A stretch of 64,000 nt of DNA from Halomonas binhaiensis (lineage in GTDB: Bacteria; Pseudomonadota; Gammaproteobacteria; Pseudomonadales; Halomonadaceae). The translations under genes were made by a program, and so were the position numbers. Below are positions 39,201 through 45,566 of this stretch, piece after piece (the first letter of the stretch is position 1; each line of letters starts with the position of its first letter). Location of the stretch: positions 3,100,001 to 3,164,000 of the forward strand of contig NZ_CP038437.2 in assembly GCF_008329985.2 (NCBI RefSeq), given 5' to 3'. The notes beneath the pieces were generated by a model that worked only from the letters and a program-made list of their open reading frames with translations, was not told the origin of the DNA and ran no database searches.

Positions 39201-41536
39201 ATCACTTCGCCATCCACCAGCGCGCTGACGTCGGCCACCGGCACGTCCAGCGTCCAACTGCCATCCGCCTCAACGGTGGTGGTGTAGTTCTTGCCGTCTA
39301 CGCTGACCTGCACCTCGGTGCCTGCCGTCAGGCCGGTCGAGCTACCGTTGATGGCCAGGGCCTGCTCGTGCTCGGTCGCGTTGACCACGTCATCACCGGC
39401 CACCGGGGTCTCGATGGTCAGGGTCGGGACGTTGTCGCCAGCCGCAGCCACCGTGAAGGTGCGCTCAGCCTCGACTGGGTTGCCCGCTTCGTCAGTGACG
39501 GAAGCTTCGACCAGGTACTCGCCATCCGGCAGTTGTGCCACGTAGGCTGGCGGCATGATCACCACCCAGGTGCCATCTTCGGCCACCACGGACTGGTAGG
39601 TCTTGCCATTCACATCAACGTTGATCACCTCGCCACCGGACAGACCGGTGGTGGTGCCACCGATTTCCAGCGCCTGCAGGTGCTCGATGGCGTTGACCAC
39701 GTCATCCTCGGCAATCGCATTGATGACCAGCGTCGGTGCCTGAGTGTCGATCTCGACATCACGCTCGACTTCACCTTCATTGCCAGTTTCGTCGGTCACG
39801 ATGACCTTGATCGGCAACTCACCGTCGTCGATATTGTCCCACGCGTCCGGCGGTACCACGACATCCCAGTTACCGTCGTCATCAGCGGTTGTCGGGTATT
39901 CCTTGCCGTCGATGATCACGACCACGTCAGCACCTGGCACCGTGGTACCGTCGATGACGATATCTTCCGCCGCTTCATCAGCGCTGATCACGTCGTCTTC
40001 GGCGATCGGGTTGACCACCACCGGCACCATTTCGGTCGCTACGGTGAACTGGTGGCTGGTTTCTGCGGTGTTGCCAATTTCATTAACAGCATTGGCGTCG
40101 ATGATCACTTCGCCATCCACCAGCGCGCTGACGTCGGCCACCGGCACGTCCAGCGTCCAACTGCCATCCGCCTCAACGGTGGTGGTGTAGTTCTTGCCGT
40201 CTACGCTGACCTGCACCTCGGTGCCTTCGGTCAGACCGGTCGAGCTACCGTTGATGGCCAGGGCCTGCTCGTGCTCGGTCGCGTTGACCACGTCATCACC
40301 GGCCACCGGGGTCTCGATGGTCAGGGCCGGGACGTTGTCGCCTGCCGCAGCCACCGTGAAGGTACGCTCATCACTACCGGAATAACCATCGTAATACGTA
40401 GCAGACGCAGTTACGACATAGTCACCATCCGCCAATTGCGCCACATAGGCAGGCGGAATAGTGACCGCCCAGGTGCCGTCTTCTGCAACGACAGTGGTGT
40501 AAGTCTTGCCATTGACTTCCACCAAGACTTCGTCACCAGGAGTCACTCCATGGGTGGTACCAGTGATCTCCAGCGGCTTCAGGTGCTCAGTTGCATTGAC
40601 TACGTCATCGCCGGCAATCGTGTTGATGGTGATTCCGTCATTGTCATCACCGCCACCGTTGTCATCACCGCCACCGTTGTCATCACCGCCGCCGTTGTCA
40701 TCGCCACCGCCGCCGTTGTCATCGCCACCGCCGCCGTCAGTATCATCTAGATCGGGAGCAGTGACTGTACCAGGCTCAGATTCGTTGCCTGAATCATCGG
40801 TCAGCGTTACGTCAAGATCTTCACCATCAATCTGTGGCTCGATCAGCTCGACTTCGAAGTCGCCGTTCTCATCAACGGTGCCTTCACCAATCACTTTACC
40901 CTCGGGATCAGTGACGGTCACTGAGCTGCCTGGCTCGCCTTTTCCGGTGATAGTCGTGCCATCATCACTCACCACAAGGCTTGTAGGCGGATTAGGAGGG
41001 GTTACATCTTTGTCGTCTTTGCCGTCGTCTTCTTTTCTCAGAGAGCTGTGATGTCCACCTCCCCCATTGGAAGCCAACGCAGCTGCCAACAAGGCTGCGG
41101 CAAAGCCGGCGCCTATCAATGGCACCAGGGCAATGCCATCTGAGTCGGAATACAGCAGAGGCTCAATCGTCGTCAGTTGCTCGACAGTTGCCGCTAGAGC
41201 AACTGCCTCGCCGTCAGCAGGAACCGCAGCATCATCAAAGATGACATGAACTGCGCCCTGCTGATCTTCCTGACCAAAAACCAGCTCGCTGTGATTGCCT
41301 TTAGAATCTTCTTCAAAGAAATCGGAACAACGAATGACACGCCCATCTTTCATATAAATGAGCAGGTCATTTCCTATACGCTCATAGCGCGTAACATCAT
41401 TGGCAGAGCCCTTAACCAGCACGACACTCGGATCATTTATATCCAGTGCCAGATTATCGTTTTGCGAACGAATTGCCTGGCGCTCATGACTAGCTCGATC
41501 AATTACTACAATCATTGTTTCCATGGGATGTCTCAT
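30218..41536 (-). CDS. Giant BapA-like type I secreted adhesin with about 33 Ig-like repeats
   Basis: 3772-residue acidic surface protein. The N terminus (about 1-160) resembles the BapA prefix domain and ends in a hydrophobic Ala/Gly segment (PLIGAGFAAALLAAALA). Next come one divergent Ig-like domain (about 180-265) and a Gly/Asp/Asn linker, then about 33 Ig-like domains of ~100 residues, most opening with a variant of V.GDDVVNA.EH or IAEDDVISADEA and closing with a TFTV- or VEID-type strand. The last ~130 residues (GNGGNDSVVYHLLDA, DRIDLSELL, LATLLENHQLIIG) match a type I secretion C-terminal target domain. No exporter genes are in the window. Such proteins act in biofilm and surface attachment. 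Start choice is uncertain: ATGs at 41536, 41524 and 41515; 41536 has TAAGG close by. Confidence 0.92.
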   Translation of the reverse strand: MRHPMETMIVVIDRASHERQAIRSQNDNLALDINDPSVVLVKGSANDVTRYERIGNDLLIYMKDGRVIRCSDFFEEDSKGNHSELVFGQEDQQGAVHVIFDDAAVPADGEAVALAATVEQLTTIEPLLYSDSDGIALVPLIGAGFAAALLAAALASNGGGGHHSSLRKEDDGKDDKDVTPPNPPTSLVVSDDGTTITGKGEPGSSVTVTDPEGKVIGEGTVDENGDFEVELIEPQIDGEDLDVTLTDDSGNESEPGTVTAPDLDDTDGGGGDDNGGGGDDNGGGDDNGGGDDNGGGDDNDGITINTIAGDDVVNATEHLKPLEITGTTHGVTPGDEVLVEVNGKTYTTVVAEDGTWAVTIPPAYVAQLADGDYVVTASATYYDGYSGSDERTFTVAAAGDNVPALTIETPVAGDDVVNATEHEQALAINGSSTGLTEGTEVQVSVDGKNYTTTVEADGSWTLDVPVADVSALVDGEVIIDANAVNEIGNTAETSHQFTVATEMVPVVVNPIAEDDVISADEAAEDIVIDGTTVPGADVVVIIDGKEYPTTADDDGNWDVVVPPDAWDNIDDGELPIKVIVTDETGNEGEVERDVEIDTQAPTLVINAIAEDDVVNAIEHLQALEIGGTTTGLSGGEVINVDVNGKTYQSVVAEDGTWVVIMPPAYVAQLPDGEYLVEASVTDEAGNPVEAERTFTVAAAGDNVPTLTIETPVAGDDVVNATEHEQALAINGSSTGLTAGTEVQVSVDGKNYTTTVEADGSWTLDVPVADVSALVDGEVIIDANAVNEIGNTAETSHQFTVATEMVPVVVNPIAEDDVISADEAAEDIVIDGTTVPGADVVVIIDGKEYPTTADDDGNWDVVVPPDAWDNIDDGELPIKVIVTDETGNEGEVERDVEIDTQAPTLVINAIAEDDVVNAIEHLQALEIGGTTTGLSGGEVINVDVNGKTYQSVVAEDGTWVVIMPPAYVAQLPDGEYLVEASVTDEAGNPVEAERTFTVAAAGDNVPTLTIETPVAGDDVVNATEHEQALAINGSSTGLTAGTEVQVSVDGKNYTTTVEADGSWTLDVPVADVSALVDGEVIIDANAVNEIGNTAETSHQFTVATEMVPVVVNPIAEDDVISADEAAEDIVIDGTTVPGADVVVIIDGKEYPTTADDDGNWDVVVPPDAWDNIDDGELPIKVIVTDETGNEGEVERDVEIDTQAPTLVINAIAEDDVVNAIEHLQALEIGGTTTGLSGGEVINVDVNGKTYQSVVAEDGTWVVIMPPAYVAQLPDGEYLVEASVTDEAGNPVEAERTFTVAAAGDNVPTLTIETPVAGDDVVNATEHEQALAINGSSTGLTAGTEVQVSVDGKNYTTTVEADGSWTLDVPVADVSALVDGEVIIDANAVNEIGNTAETSHQFTVATEMVPVVVNPIAEDDVISADEAAEDIVIDGTTVPGADVVVIIDGKEYPTTADDDGNWDVVVPPDAWDNIDDGELPIKVIVTDETGNEGEVERDVEIDTQAPTLVINAIAEDDVVNAIEHLQALEIGGTTTGLSGGEVINVDVNGKTYQSVVAEDGTWVVIMPPAYVAQLPDGDYLVEASVTDEAGNPVEAERTFTVAAAGDNVPTLTIETPVAGDDVVNATEHEQALAINGSSTGLTAGTEVQVTLEGKDYTTTVAADGSWTLDVPAADVSVLVDGEVIVDATAVNEVGNTAEISHQFTVATDMVPVVVNPIAEDDKINADEAAEDVVIDGTTVPGADVVVDIDGEKYPTTADDDGNWSVVIPPEAWDNVDQGDLPIIVDVTDKDGNQGEVEREVEIDTLPPTLVIDAIAEDDVVNAIEHLQALEIGGTTTGLSGGEVINVDVNGKTYQSVVAEDGTWVVIMPPAYVAQLPDGEYLVEASVTDEAGNPVEAERTFTVAAAGDNVPTLTIETPVAGDDVVNATEHEQALAINGSSTNLVSGTEVAVEFNGQTYTTTVSADGSWTLEVPVADVSALEDGEVVITASAVNPVGNEASTYHQITVATEMAPVVINPVAEDDVISADEAAEDVVIDGTAEPGSEVVVIIDGKEYPTTADDDGNWDVVVPPDAWDTVDDGELPIKVIVTDEEGNTGEVERDVELDTTAPVVAIGIIAGDDIVDAIEHEKSLEIGGTTTGLSGGEIINVEVNGDNYASVVAEDGTWVVIMPPESVVKLADGVYTATASVSDEAGNPSSAERDFTVDAGYQLPTVTVDSITEDNVINAQEIDQALPISGTTEGLSEGDTVTVELNDKTYTTEVAADGTWTLEVPQADLAELADGDYTVTAEVTDVVGNTVSDEHNFAVDTADVPVTLNPIAEDGTINADEAAKGVTVDGTSEPGSEIVVTIGDDEFTTTTDENGNWAVDVPAEIWEGIADGELPVNVEATDAAGNTGSVDDNVTLDTTAPVVTIDPISGDGVINAAEHGEDMPISGTATGLVGGEEVTIELNGKTYNTTADADGSWSVNVPAADVAAMADGDYPVTANVVDAAGNTGEATQDVNVAAAGDNIPVLSITSPVAGDDVINVSEHEQALTITGTSTGLEAGTDVVVDLNGKSYVAKVVDGGNWTLEIPATDMSKLPEGQLTISASSFNEFGNPCQDSHQVTVAIDQLPVVINPIADDNVVNAEEAAAGVTIDGTAPADSDVVVKVGDDEFTTTTDENGNWAVDVPADVWEGIADGELPISVEATDAAGNTGGADRNVKVDTMAPVVTIDPVSGDDAINASEHGEPLTISGSATGLAGGEEVTVELNGKTYTTTAAADGSWTLDVPVADVSALADGDYTASAAVSDAAGNEGTAERDFSVVANADVPVVINPIADDNVVNAEEAAAGVTIDGTAPADSDVVVKVGDDEFTTTTDENGNWAVDVPADVWEGIADGELPVSVEATDAAGNTGGADRNVAVDTTAPVVTIDAISGDDAINAAEHGQDLPISGKAEGAAGEEITVTVNDKPYTANVAEDGSWTVTVPAADVSALADGDYPVNVVVSDAAGNEGTAERDFSVVANADVPVVINPIADDNVVNAEEAAAGVTIDGTAPADSDVVVKVGDDEFTTTTDENGNWAVDVPADVWEGIADGELPVSVEATDAAGNTGGADRNVKVDTTAPVVTIDPVSDDGVINAAEHGEILPISGKTEGLAGGEEVTIELNGKTYTTTVAADGAWTLDVPAADVSALADGDYTVSAKVSDAAGNEGRGDRDVTVAASDGSLPTLTITGPVAGDDIISAVEHADAIGVGGTSTGLAGRLVYVEINGSKAYNTVIKSDGTWFLGIGADVITQLEDGIAVITATATDDKGNTAKGTYEVDVITSALPVTIDVITGDDIVDSTEAVSTLTVTGTVVNAAAGDEVTMKVGGDTYTSVVNEDGTTWSVDIDPVTWSHFKDTDIDVNVTVTNAQGNSGSAVRTVSLDISTPIIYFDTIAEDDIVNASEHAQDLTIGGSVLGLDGGETMYVELNGKTYTTTATADGRWTLNVPAADVSALADGDYTVSASATEATGNTGTAEHNFSVDTVLPTLAFTGGVTRNGDDIVTPDEYGTNLEVFGTSTGLDGAFVYLEIAGFTYNIKTQPDGSWGIVTRRADMATLEDGTYEIKVTATNDVGNVAESTLDVVFATGHAPVLLTADVQDDAVVVDQSAVNTNDQVVAGSVADDALESSDADEIFSIGNGGNDSVVYHLLDATDATGGNGADTISGFTVGDGNNTADADRIDLSELLADRRSEDGSEKGDLSDYLSVTVKGSDTEIAIDRDGAGSAHEMTTVVTLSGVQTDLATLLENHQLIIG
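35738..40335 (-). repeat. 903-bp super-repeats within the adhesin gene
   Basis: Three-domain cassettes of 301 codons recur with an exact 903-bp period. The run from about 36640 to 40335 contains four nearly identical copies; for example the same stretch starts at 37485, 38388, 39291 and 40194. A further ~390-bp piece (35738-36122) keeps the same phase and near identity, while the rest of that cassette has diverged. Copies differ by scattered single bases, e.g. the C/T difference at 37930 versus 37027, 38833 and 39736. Confidence 0.95.
40640..40738 (-). repeat. Low-complexity Gly/Asp/Asn linker repeat
   Basis: Units of 18 and 21 bp built from CCGCC, ACCG and TTGTCATC blocks encode GGGDDN-type linkers between the N-terminal part and the Ig-like repeats. 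The sequence is prone to in-frame copy-number change. Confidence 0.85.
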
Positions 41537-42180
41537 TACCTTAAGTTAAATATCAACTAAACTCTTAAGATTTATTATTTTTTAATTAAATGTCTCTTAG
41601 CTTGTCACTCAAAACTTTTGACCACTAATCTTTAACCACTATGATGACAATAATTGCCACCACAATGCCATGAAGAGACGATGACGCTCTCTTCATGGCA
41701 AACTAGAGTTCTGCTCCATACCCGGATCAATTCACCAAGATTTCTACGTTCAATTATGCCCATCAGCTCCATGCCTTTTACCATTTCCATGCCTTCCATT
41801 CCTTTTGCATTTCTTTGGCGAAATTACAATTCGGACTTACTCGCAAGAATGCTCGCACATGACAAGGGCAATAAAATTAAGAAATTTCCTACTAACGCCA
41901 TCCCCACGTCCCATAAGCAGGGTAAAAAATCAATAAAAATAGAAGTATCGAATTAGCAAAAAAAGTTCAAAAACCATCTGTTTTAGAATGAAAATAAATA
42001 AAAAACATGACCTTTATCATGATTCAATATTTCATCGAGATTAGAAAAAAACGCATTAAAATCATTGGGATAAGAAATCATATCGTGTTTAAATATTCCC
42101 GTATTGTGATCCCTGTGTTTTTGGAGGCTTTGAACTTACGGAAATTTTATGAAGAATACAGCTAGTAAGGAGAATTCTAT
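41537..42180. other. AT-rich region upstream of the adhesin and IS element
   Basis: About 640 bases, strikingly AT-rich against the rest of the window, containing the adhesin promoter on the minus strand and the leader of the IS orfA on the plus strand. A 100-codon frame at 41654-41956 is open but resembles nothing and is not called. An orphan hairpin at 41666-41700 is listed separately. AT-rich upstream DNA is typical of xenogeneically silenced surface loci (inference). Confidence 0.45.
41666..41700. other. Orphan 12-bp inverted repeat upstream of the adhesin
   Basis: Perfect 12-bp arms TGCCATGAAGAG and CTCTTCATGGCA around an 11-base loop, about 130 bases upstream of the adhesin start. No T-run follows on either strand. 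Could be a leader hairpin, a protein-binding palindrome or a transcription stop from the IS side. Confidence 0.6.
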
Positions 42181-42447
42181 ATGCGTGTATCTAGGTTTAC
42201 TGAGAATCAGATTCTTTCCATCATCAATGCAGCGAGATCAGGGAAAACTGTAAAACATGTCTGTCAAGAAAGTGGAATATCAGAAGCGACCTACTATAAC
42301 TGGAAGAGAAAATTTGGAAGAGCAGAATCTACGGATATAAAAAAAATAAAAGACATGGAGGCAGAGATTTCTCAGCTACGACGGGTGCATGAGAAACTCA
42401 TCCATGAAAATCAGGCTCTTAAAGAGATCATCGAAAAAAAGCTCTAA
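42181..42447 (+). CDS. IS3-family transposase OrfA
   Basis: 88-residue DNA-binding component: an N-terminal helix-turn-helix (SRFTENQILSIINAARSGK, then CQESGISEATYYNWKRKFG, residues about 5-45) and a leucine-zipper-like C-terminal helix (MEAEISQLRRVHEKLIHENQ). The start ATG at 42181 is preceded by AAGGAG. Near its end the gene contains an A AAA AAG slippery heptamer in the phase needed for -1 frameshifting into orfB. Confidence 0.9.
   Translation: MRVSRFTENQILSIINAARSGKTVKHVCQESGISEATYYNWKRKFGRAESTDIKKIKDMEAEISQLRRVHEKLIHENQALKEIIEKKL
42435..42441 (+). other. Programmed -1 frameshift slippery site
   Basis: A AAA AAG in the orfA frame (7 A then G at 42434-42441). After a -1 slip the frame stays open through 42468 into orfB, giving an OrfAB fusion with the expected junction (KKALTPAEKRKMV). 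Confidence 0.75.
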
Positions 42448-42467
42448 CGCCAGCAGAGAAGCGCAAG

Positions 42468-43232
42468 ATGGTGAACATACTTGTATCCGAGTACGGCCTG
42501 AGCGAACGCCGGAGCTGTGCTGCTATTGACTTGAGTCGGTCCGTATATCGGTATCAGTCAGATGCGGCACGTGATGATGCCATCATCGATGCTCTGCTGG
42601 CAGCAGTTGTACGCTACCCTGATTATGGATTTCGAAGACTTTTTGAGCTATTACGTCAAGATGGGCATCCGTGGAACCACAAGAGAGTTTACCGAGTATA
42701 CTGTCAACTAGAGCTAAATCTACGACAGAGAAAAAAACACCTAAATCCACTCTTTAAAAAAACACAAACTCCACCATTGGTGGAATACGGAGAAATTAAT
42801 CAAAGCTGGTCTGCAGATTTCATGAGCAGCGTCCTTACAGGTGGACTGAGATTCAGAACATTTCATGTGATAGATGACTGCAGCCATGAAGTTCTGATGA
42901 TAGAAGTCCAGTTAAGCTTTAATCTTTCACCACAACAATTCATCAATGCACTGGAACGCTTAGCCAGTAAACGCGGACATCCTAAATGTCTCAACATGAA
43001 TAACAGTCCAGAATTCATTGCAGAAGCTTTGAAAGAGTGGGCAAAAACACACGATGTCGCACTGGAGCTACATCACCTAAGTGACTCCATGCAAGACTAC
43101 TTTATCGAGGAATGCAACCAAGCCTACTGTAATGAAGTTCTGAATGCTTATGAATTCCATAAGATTTCAGAAGTGGAAGAGGTAACGAGCCGATGGTTGC
43201 AGAAATACAACCAGCAGCATCTGCATAAATGA
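42468..43232 (+). pseudogene. IS3-family transposase OrfB with lost DDE triad
   Basis: 254 residues with the rve-type integrase core of the IS407 group. The first catalytic Asp is kept (WSADFMS, D117) and the Glu is present (YFIEECN, E214). The position of the second Asp, normally LDNGPEF, reads MNNSPEF, so D is replaced by N178 (AAT at 42999-43001). The basic residue seven positions after the Glu is also missing, and the C terminus stops at QQHLHK, short of the usual extension. The frame itself is intact. It is most likely catalytically dead; a retained DNA-binding role is possible but unproven. Confidence 0.8.
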
Positions 43233-43624
43233 TCAGAAACCTGATTCTGAGTTTCGGGCAATTAATACATGAATGACGCTCCAAGTGCACATCAGTGCAT
43301 TGGCCTGATGGATCTCTCTGCTGACAATGGCTTCTTTGTCACCATGAGATGGGCAATCAGGGCGCCCTCCTGTCGCCCATCGTTTTCATTCAGAGCACTG
43401 CCTGGCCAAGCATTCAGCTATCTAGCGGCCTGTACCACCCTTGGGCTAGCGACATCGTACATTTTCAGTCGTATTTCTCAGGAATAGAGAGGACCTATCA
43501 TTTGCCTTATCGCGCCAAGCTCTCGAGCCACTCGACAGCCTCTCGCCAAAGGGGTGCGTTCCGTGTTGAACTATGGCCTATGTTCAGTGTCTCCCCAATG
43601 GATAGGATCAGGAGAAGTCATTCC
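43233..43624. other. Intergenic region between the IS remnant and the IalB gene
   Basis: About 390 bases with no recognisable gene. The frame upstream of the IalB-like gene is open back to 43349, but that extension has no coding character. It probably holds the right end of the IS element and the IalB promoter. Confidence 0.4.
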
Positions 43625-44146
43625 ATGTTTTCACGCTTCGCGTTCCCTCTACGCAAGGTTAGCCTGGTTGCCATGTTGGCTCTGGCCCCTACGGCTTTTG
43701 CCCAGGACAACAACAGCGGCCCTGCTGTCAACACCGAGACCTTCCAGAGTTGGGAAGTCAACTGCCCTGTCAACAAGTCTGATGGCTCCTGCTCCATGAC
43801 GCAGTTGGTCAATGGGTCAGACGGTAAGCCAGTGATGCGAGTAGTCGTTGGCAATCCTCCGCAGATCGATACTCCTGTCATGACCTTTCTTCTACCGTTG
43901 GGGGTGAGCCTGGCCCCGGGTCTGCAGGTGAAGGTAGGAACGAACCAACCAATGGGTATGCCTTATCAAGTATGTGTCCCGCAGGGATGCCGTGCCGACC
44001 TGCCACTACGTTCGGAAGTTCTGAACCAGCTCAAGGCGGGTAGCAGTGCCACTGTCAGCATGATCGATCCGCGCGGCCAGCGTGTGGATATGAATGTATC
44101 TCTGATGGGATTCAGTGCAGCGAAAGACCGGGTCGATCGCAACTAG
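43625..44146 (+). CDS. Invasion-associated locus B (IalB) family periplasmic protein
   Basis: 173-residue exported protein. A clear signal peptide (basic start, hydrophobic core, AFA cleavage site about residue 26) precedes an IalB-type domain: the opening TFQSWEVNCPV, a cysteine pair region SCSMTQL, and YQVCVPQGCRADLPL near residue 118. The family is named after a Bartonella protein, but in free-living bacteria its role is unknown, so no virulence function should be read into it. ATG 43625 follows CAGGAG at good spacing; longer in-frame starts are rejected because they would bury the signal peptide. Confidence 0.88.
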   Translation: MFSRFAFPLRKVSLVAMLALAPTAFAQDNNSGPAVNTETFQSWEVNCPVNKSDGSCSMTQLVNGSDGKPVMRVVVGNPPQIDTPVMTFLLPLGVSLAPGLQVKVGTNQPMGMPYQVCVPQGCRADLPLRSEVLNQLKAGSSATVSMIDPRGQRVDMNVSLMGFSAAKDRVDRN

Positions 44147-44264
44147 TCACCGTGTGCGGCAGACCTCGCGTATCTGAGTCTGCCTCTTGAATCAGAATAT
44201 TCCTGCGCAACTCTCTTATACCGTCATGTTGGCAAGGCACTTCTTCGGCATGGCGCTAGCTCCC

Positions 44265-44305
44265 ATATCAACCTGCAGGACCTCCTGGACGCTGCAGGTT
44301 GATAT
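44265..44305. terminator. Bidirectional hairpin between IalB and lacI-type genes
   Basis: Perfect 14-bp arms (ATATCAACCTGCAG and CTGCAGGTTGATAT) around a 13-base loop between two convergent genes. It can serve as a transcription end for both. Confidence 0.65.
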
Positions 44306-44311
44306 GAAGAT

Positions 44312-45307
44312 TCAAGACGGTACCTGACCGGTACTGTCTCTTGTCACCAGCTTAAACGGCATGACACGCCGGGCATCTCTCTGAACACCACCGTCCATCA
44401 GACCGAGCAATAGTGCGACAGCCTCATGTCCAAAGTCTTCCGCTGGCTGGGAAATCGTCGTCAACGGCGGGTCGCAGTAACGTGCAAAGGCAATATCATC
44501 GAACCCAGCCACGGAAATGTCATCGGGCACACGCAACCCTTGTTCCTTGATACATTGAATGGCACCAATGGCCATCTCATCATTTTCACAGAAAATAGCC
44601 GTAGGGCGTTCTCGAGCTTCTACCAGGGCAATGGCCGCTCGGTATCCAGATTCCAGGGTAAAATCTCCGGGGCATAGCAAAGATTCATCCAGCTCGATAT
44701 TGGCAGCGGCCAATGCATCGCGAAACCCTTGCACCCTGTCCCGGGTCAACGGGCTTTGACGCGGTCCCTTGATCATCCCGATTCGGCGATGCCCAAGCTC
44801 CAGAAGATGTTCGGTCATCACCCGTGCGGCCGCTCGGTTATCCAGATACACCCGAGGACAAGGTGCATCATCCATCACTTCACAGGCATTCACCATGATG
44901 GGGGGATGTGCAGCTGCTTCCTCAAAAGGGTTGAAGGCGCGTAGCTGAATAACACCATCAGCCTGACGATTGGTCACCATTTCTGCATAATCACGCTCAG
45001 CCAACTCATCACCCAGGGTATTGCACAGCAGCACAGCATAACCATGCTGACTGGCCGCATCCTGAATGCCACTGATGACCCGAGCGAAAAAGGTATTGGC
45101 AATGGTTGGCACCAGGACCACCAGATTACGTGTCTTCTGGGATCGAAACTGCACCGCCATGAGATTCGGCCGATACCCAGCCTGTTCCACTGCACTTAAC
45201 ACCTTCTCACGGGTACCAGGAGACACGATGTCAGGGGATTTCAGGGTGCGCGAGACAGTTGCTACCGAGACCCCTGCCATCTCGGCCACCTTGCGAATAT
45301 TGGTCAT
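44312..45307 (-). CDS. LacI-family transcriptional regulator
   Basis: 331 residues: the classical helix-turn-helix MTNIRKVAEMAGVSVATVSR, a hinge helix (PNLMAVQFRSQKTRN) and a periplasmic-binding-like effector core (CENDEMAIGAIQ, VAGFDDIAFARY near the C terminus). Start 45307 gives the canonical N terminus; an upstream in-frame start at 45337 is less likely. Divergent from a three-gene catabolic operon with a perfect LacI-type palindrome just before its first gene, so it is the likely repressor of that operon. The inducer is unknown. Confidence 0.94.
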   Translation of the reverse strand: MTNIRKVAEMAGVSVATVSRTLKSPDIVSPGTREKVLSAVEQAGYRPNLMAVQFRSQKTRNLVVLVPTIANTFFARVISGIQDAASQHGYAVLLCNTLGDELAERDYAEMVTNRQADGVIQLRAFNPFEEAAAHPPIMVNACEVMDDAPCPRVYLDNRAAARVMTEHLLELGHRRIGMIKGPRQSPLTRDRVQGFRDALAAANIELDESLLCPGDFTLESGYRAAIALVEARERPTAIFCENDEMAIGAIQCIKEQGLRVPDDISVAGFDDIAFARYCDPPLTTISQPAEDFGHEAVALLLGLMDGGVQRDARRVMPFKLVTRDSTGQVPS

Positions 45308-45524
45308 AGATTGCCTAGTCCCGTACTCCACTCTCAAGGCCTCGGGTCACCCCGAGGTTCTTTCATTGTTCTATGATCAAGGATACGTCATTCCTTCCCT
45401 CATCCTAAGGGGCAAGAATCTTAAGTCATGGACAAGAAGAGCAGTATCTGACGAACGGGCCACTTTCGCTCATGACCTAAGTCGCATTGTCTGGACCGCC
45501 CACTCCCACTACTTTAGTGCACAA

Positions 45525-45540
45525 ATGTAACCGGTTACAT
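45525..45540. promoter_or_regulatory. LacI-family operator palindrome
   Basis: ATGTAACCGGTTACAT is a perfect 16-bp palindrome with a central CG, the form bound by LacI/GalR-type repressors. It lies 27 bases before the first operon gene and about 220 bases from the lacI-type start. Confidence 0.85.
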
Positions 45541-45566
45541 ATCCTATATACCTTCACGGAGACCCC

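Larger units (their letters stand above)
42181..43232 (+). mobile_element. Degenerate IS3-family (IS407-like) insertion sequence
   Basis: Coding extent of an IS3-type element: orfA, a frameshift signal and orfB in the -1 frame. No terminal inverted repeats or target duplication could be identified by eye, so the true element ends are unknown. It is AT-richer than the neighbouring genes, and catalytic residues are lost. Confidence 0.8.

Noticed and set aside
36640..40335. Regular repeats as a CRISPR array
   Set aside because: Period is 903 bp, units are fully coding and nearly identical throughout, there are no unique spacers and no cas genes.
35165..40750. 1861-codon open frame on the plus strand
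   Set aside because: It lies wholly antisense to the adhesin Ig-like repeats; its repetitive His/Asp/Val-rich sequence mirrors the 903-bp cassettes. It is a shadow produced by repeat codon usage.
41654..41956. 100-codon plus-strand frame in the AT-rich island
   Set aside because: No ribosome site, no family resemblance, and its first part spans the hairpin and a CATGCC-rich stretch; not supportable as a gene.
43349..43624. N-terminal extension of the IalB-like protein
   Set aside because: It would place the signal peptide in the interior; ATG 43625 has a strong ribosome site.
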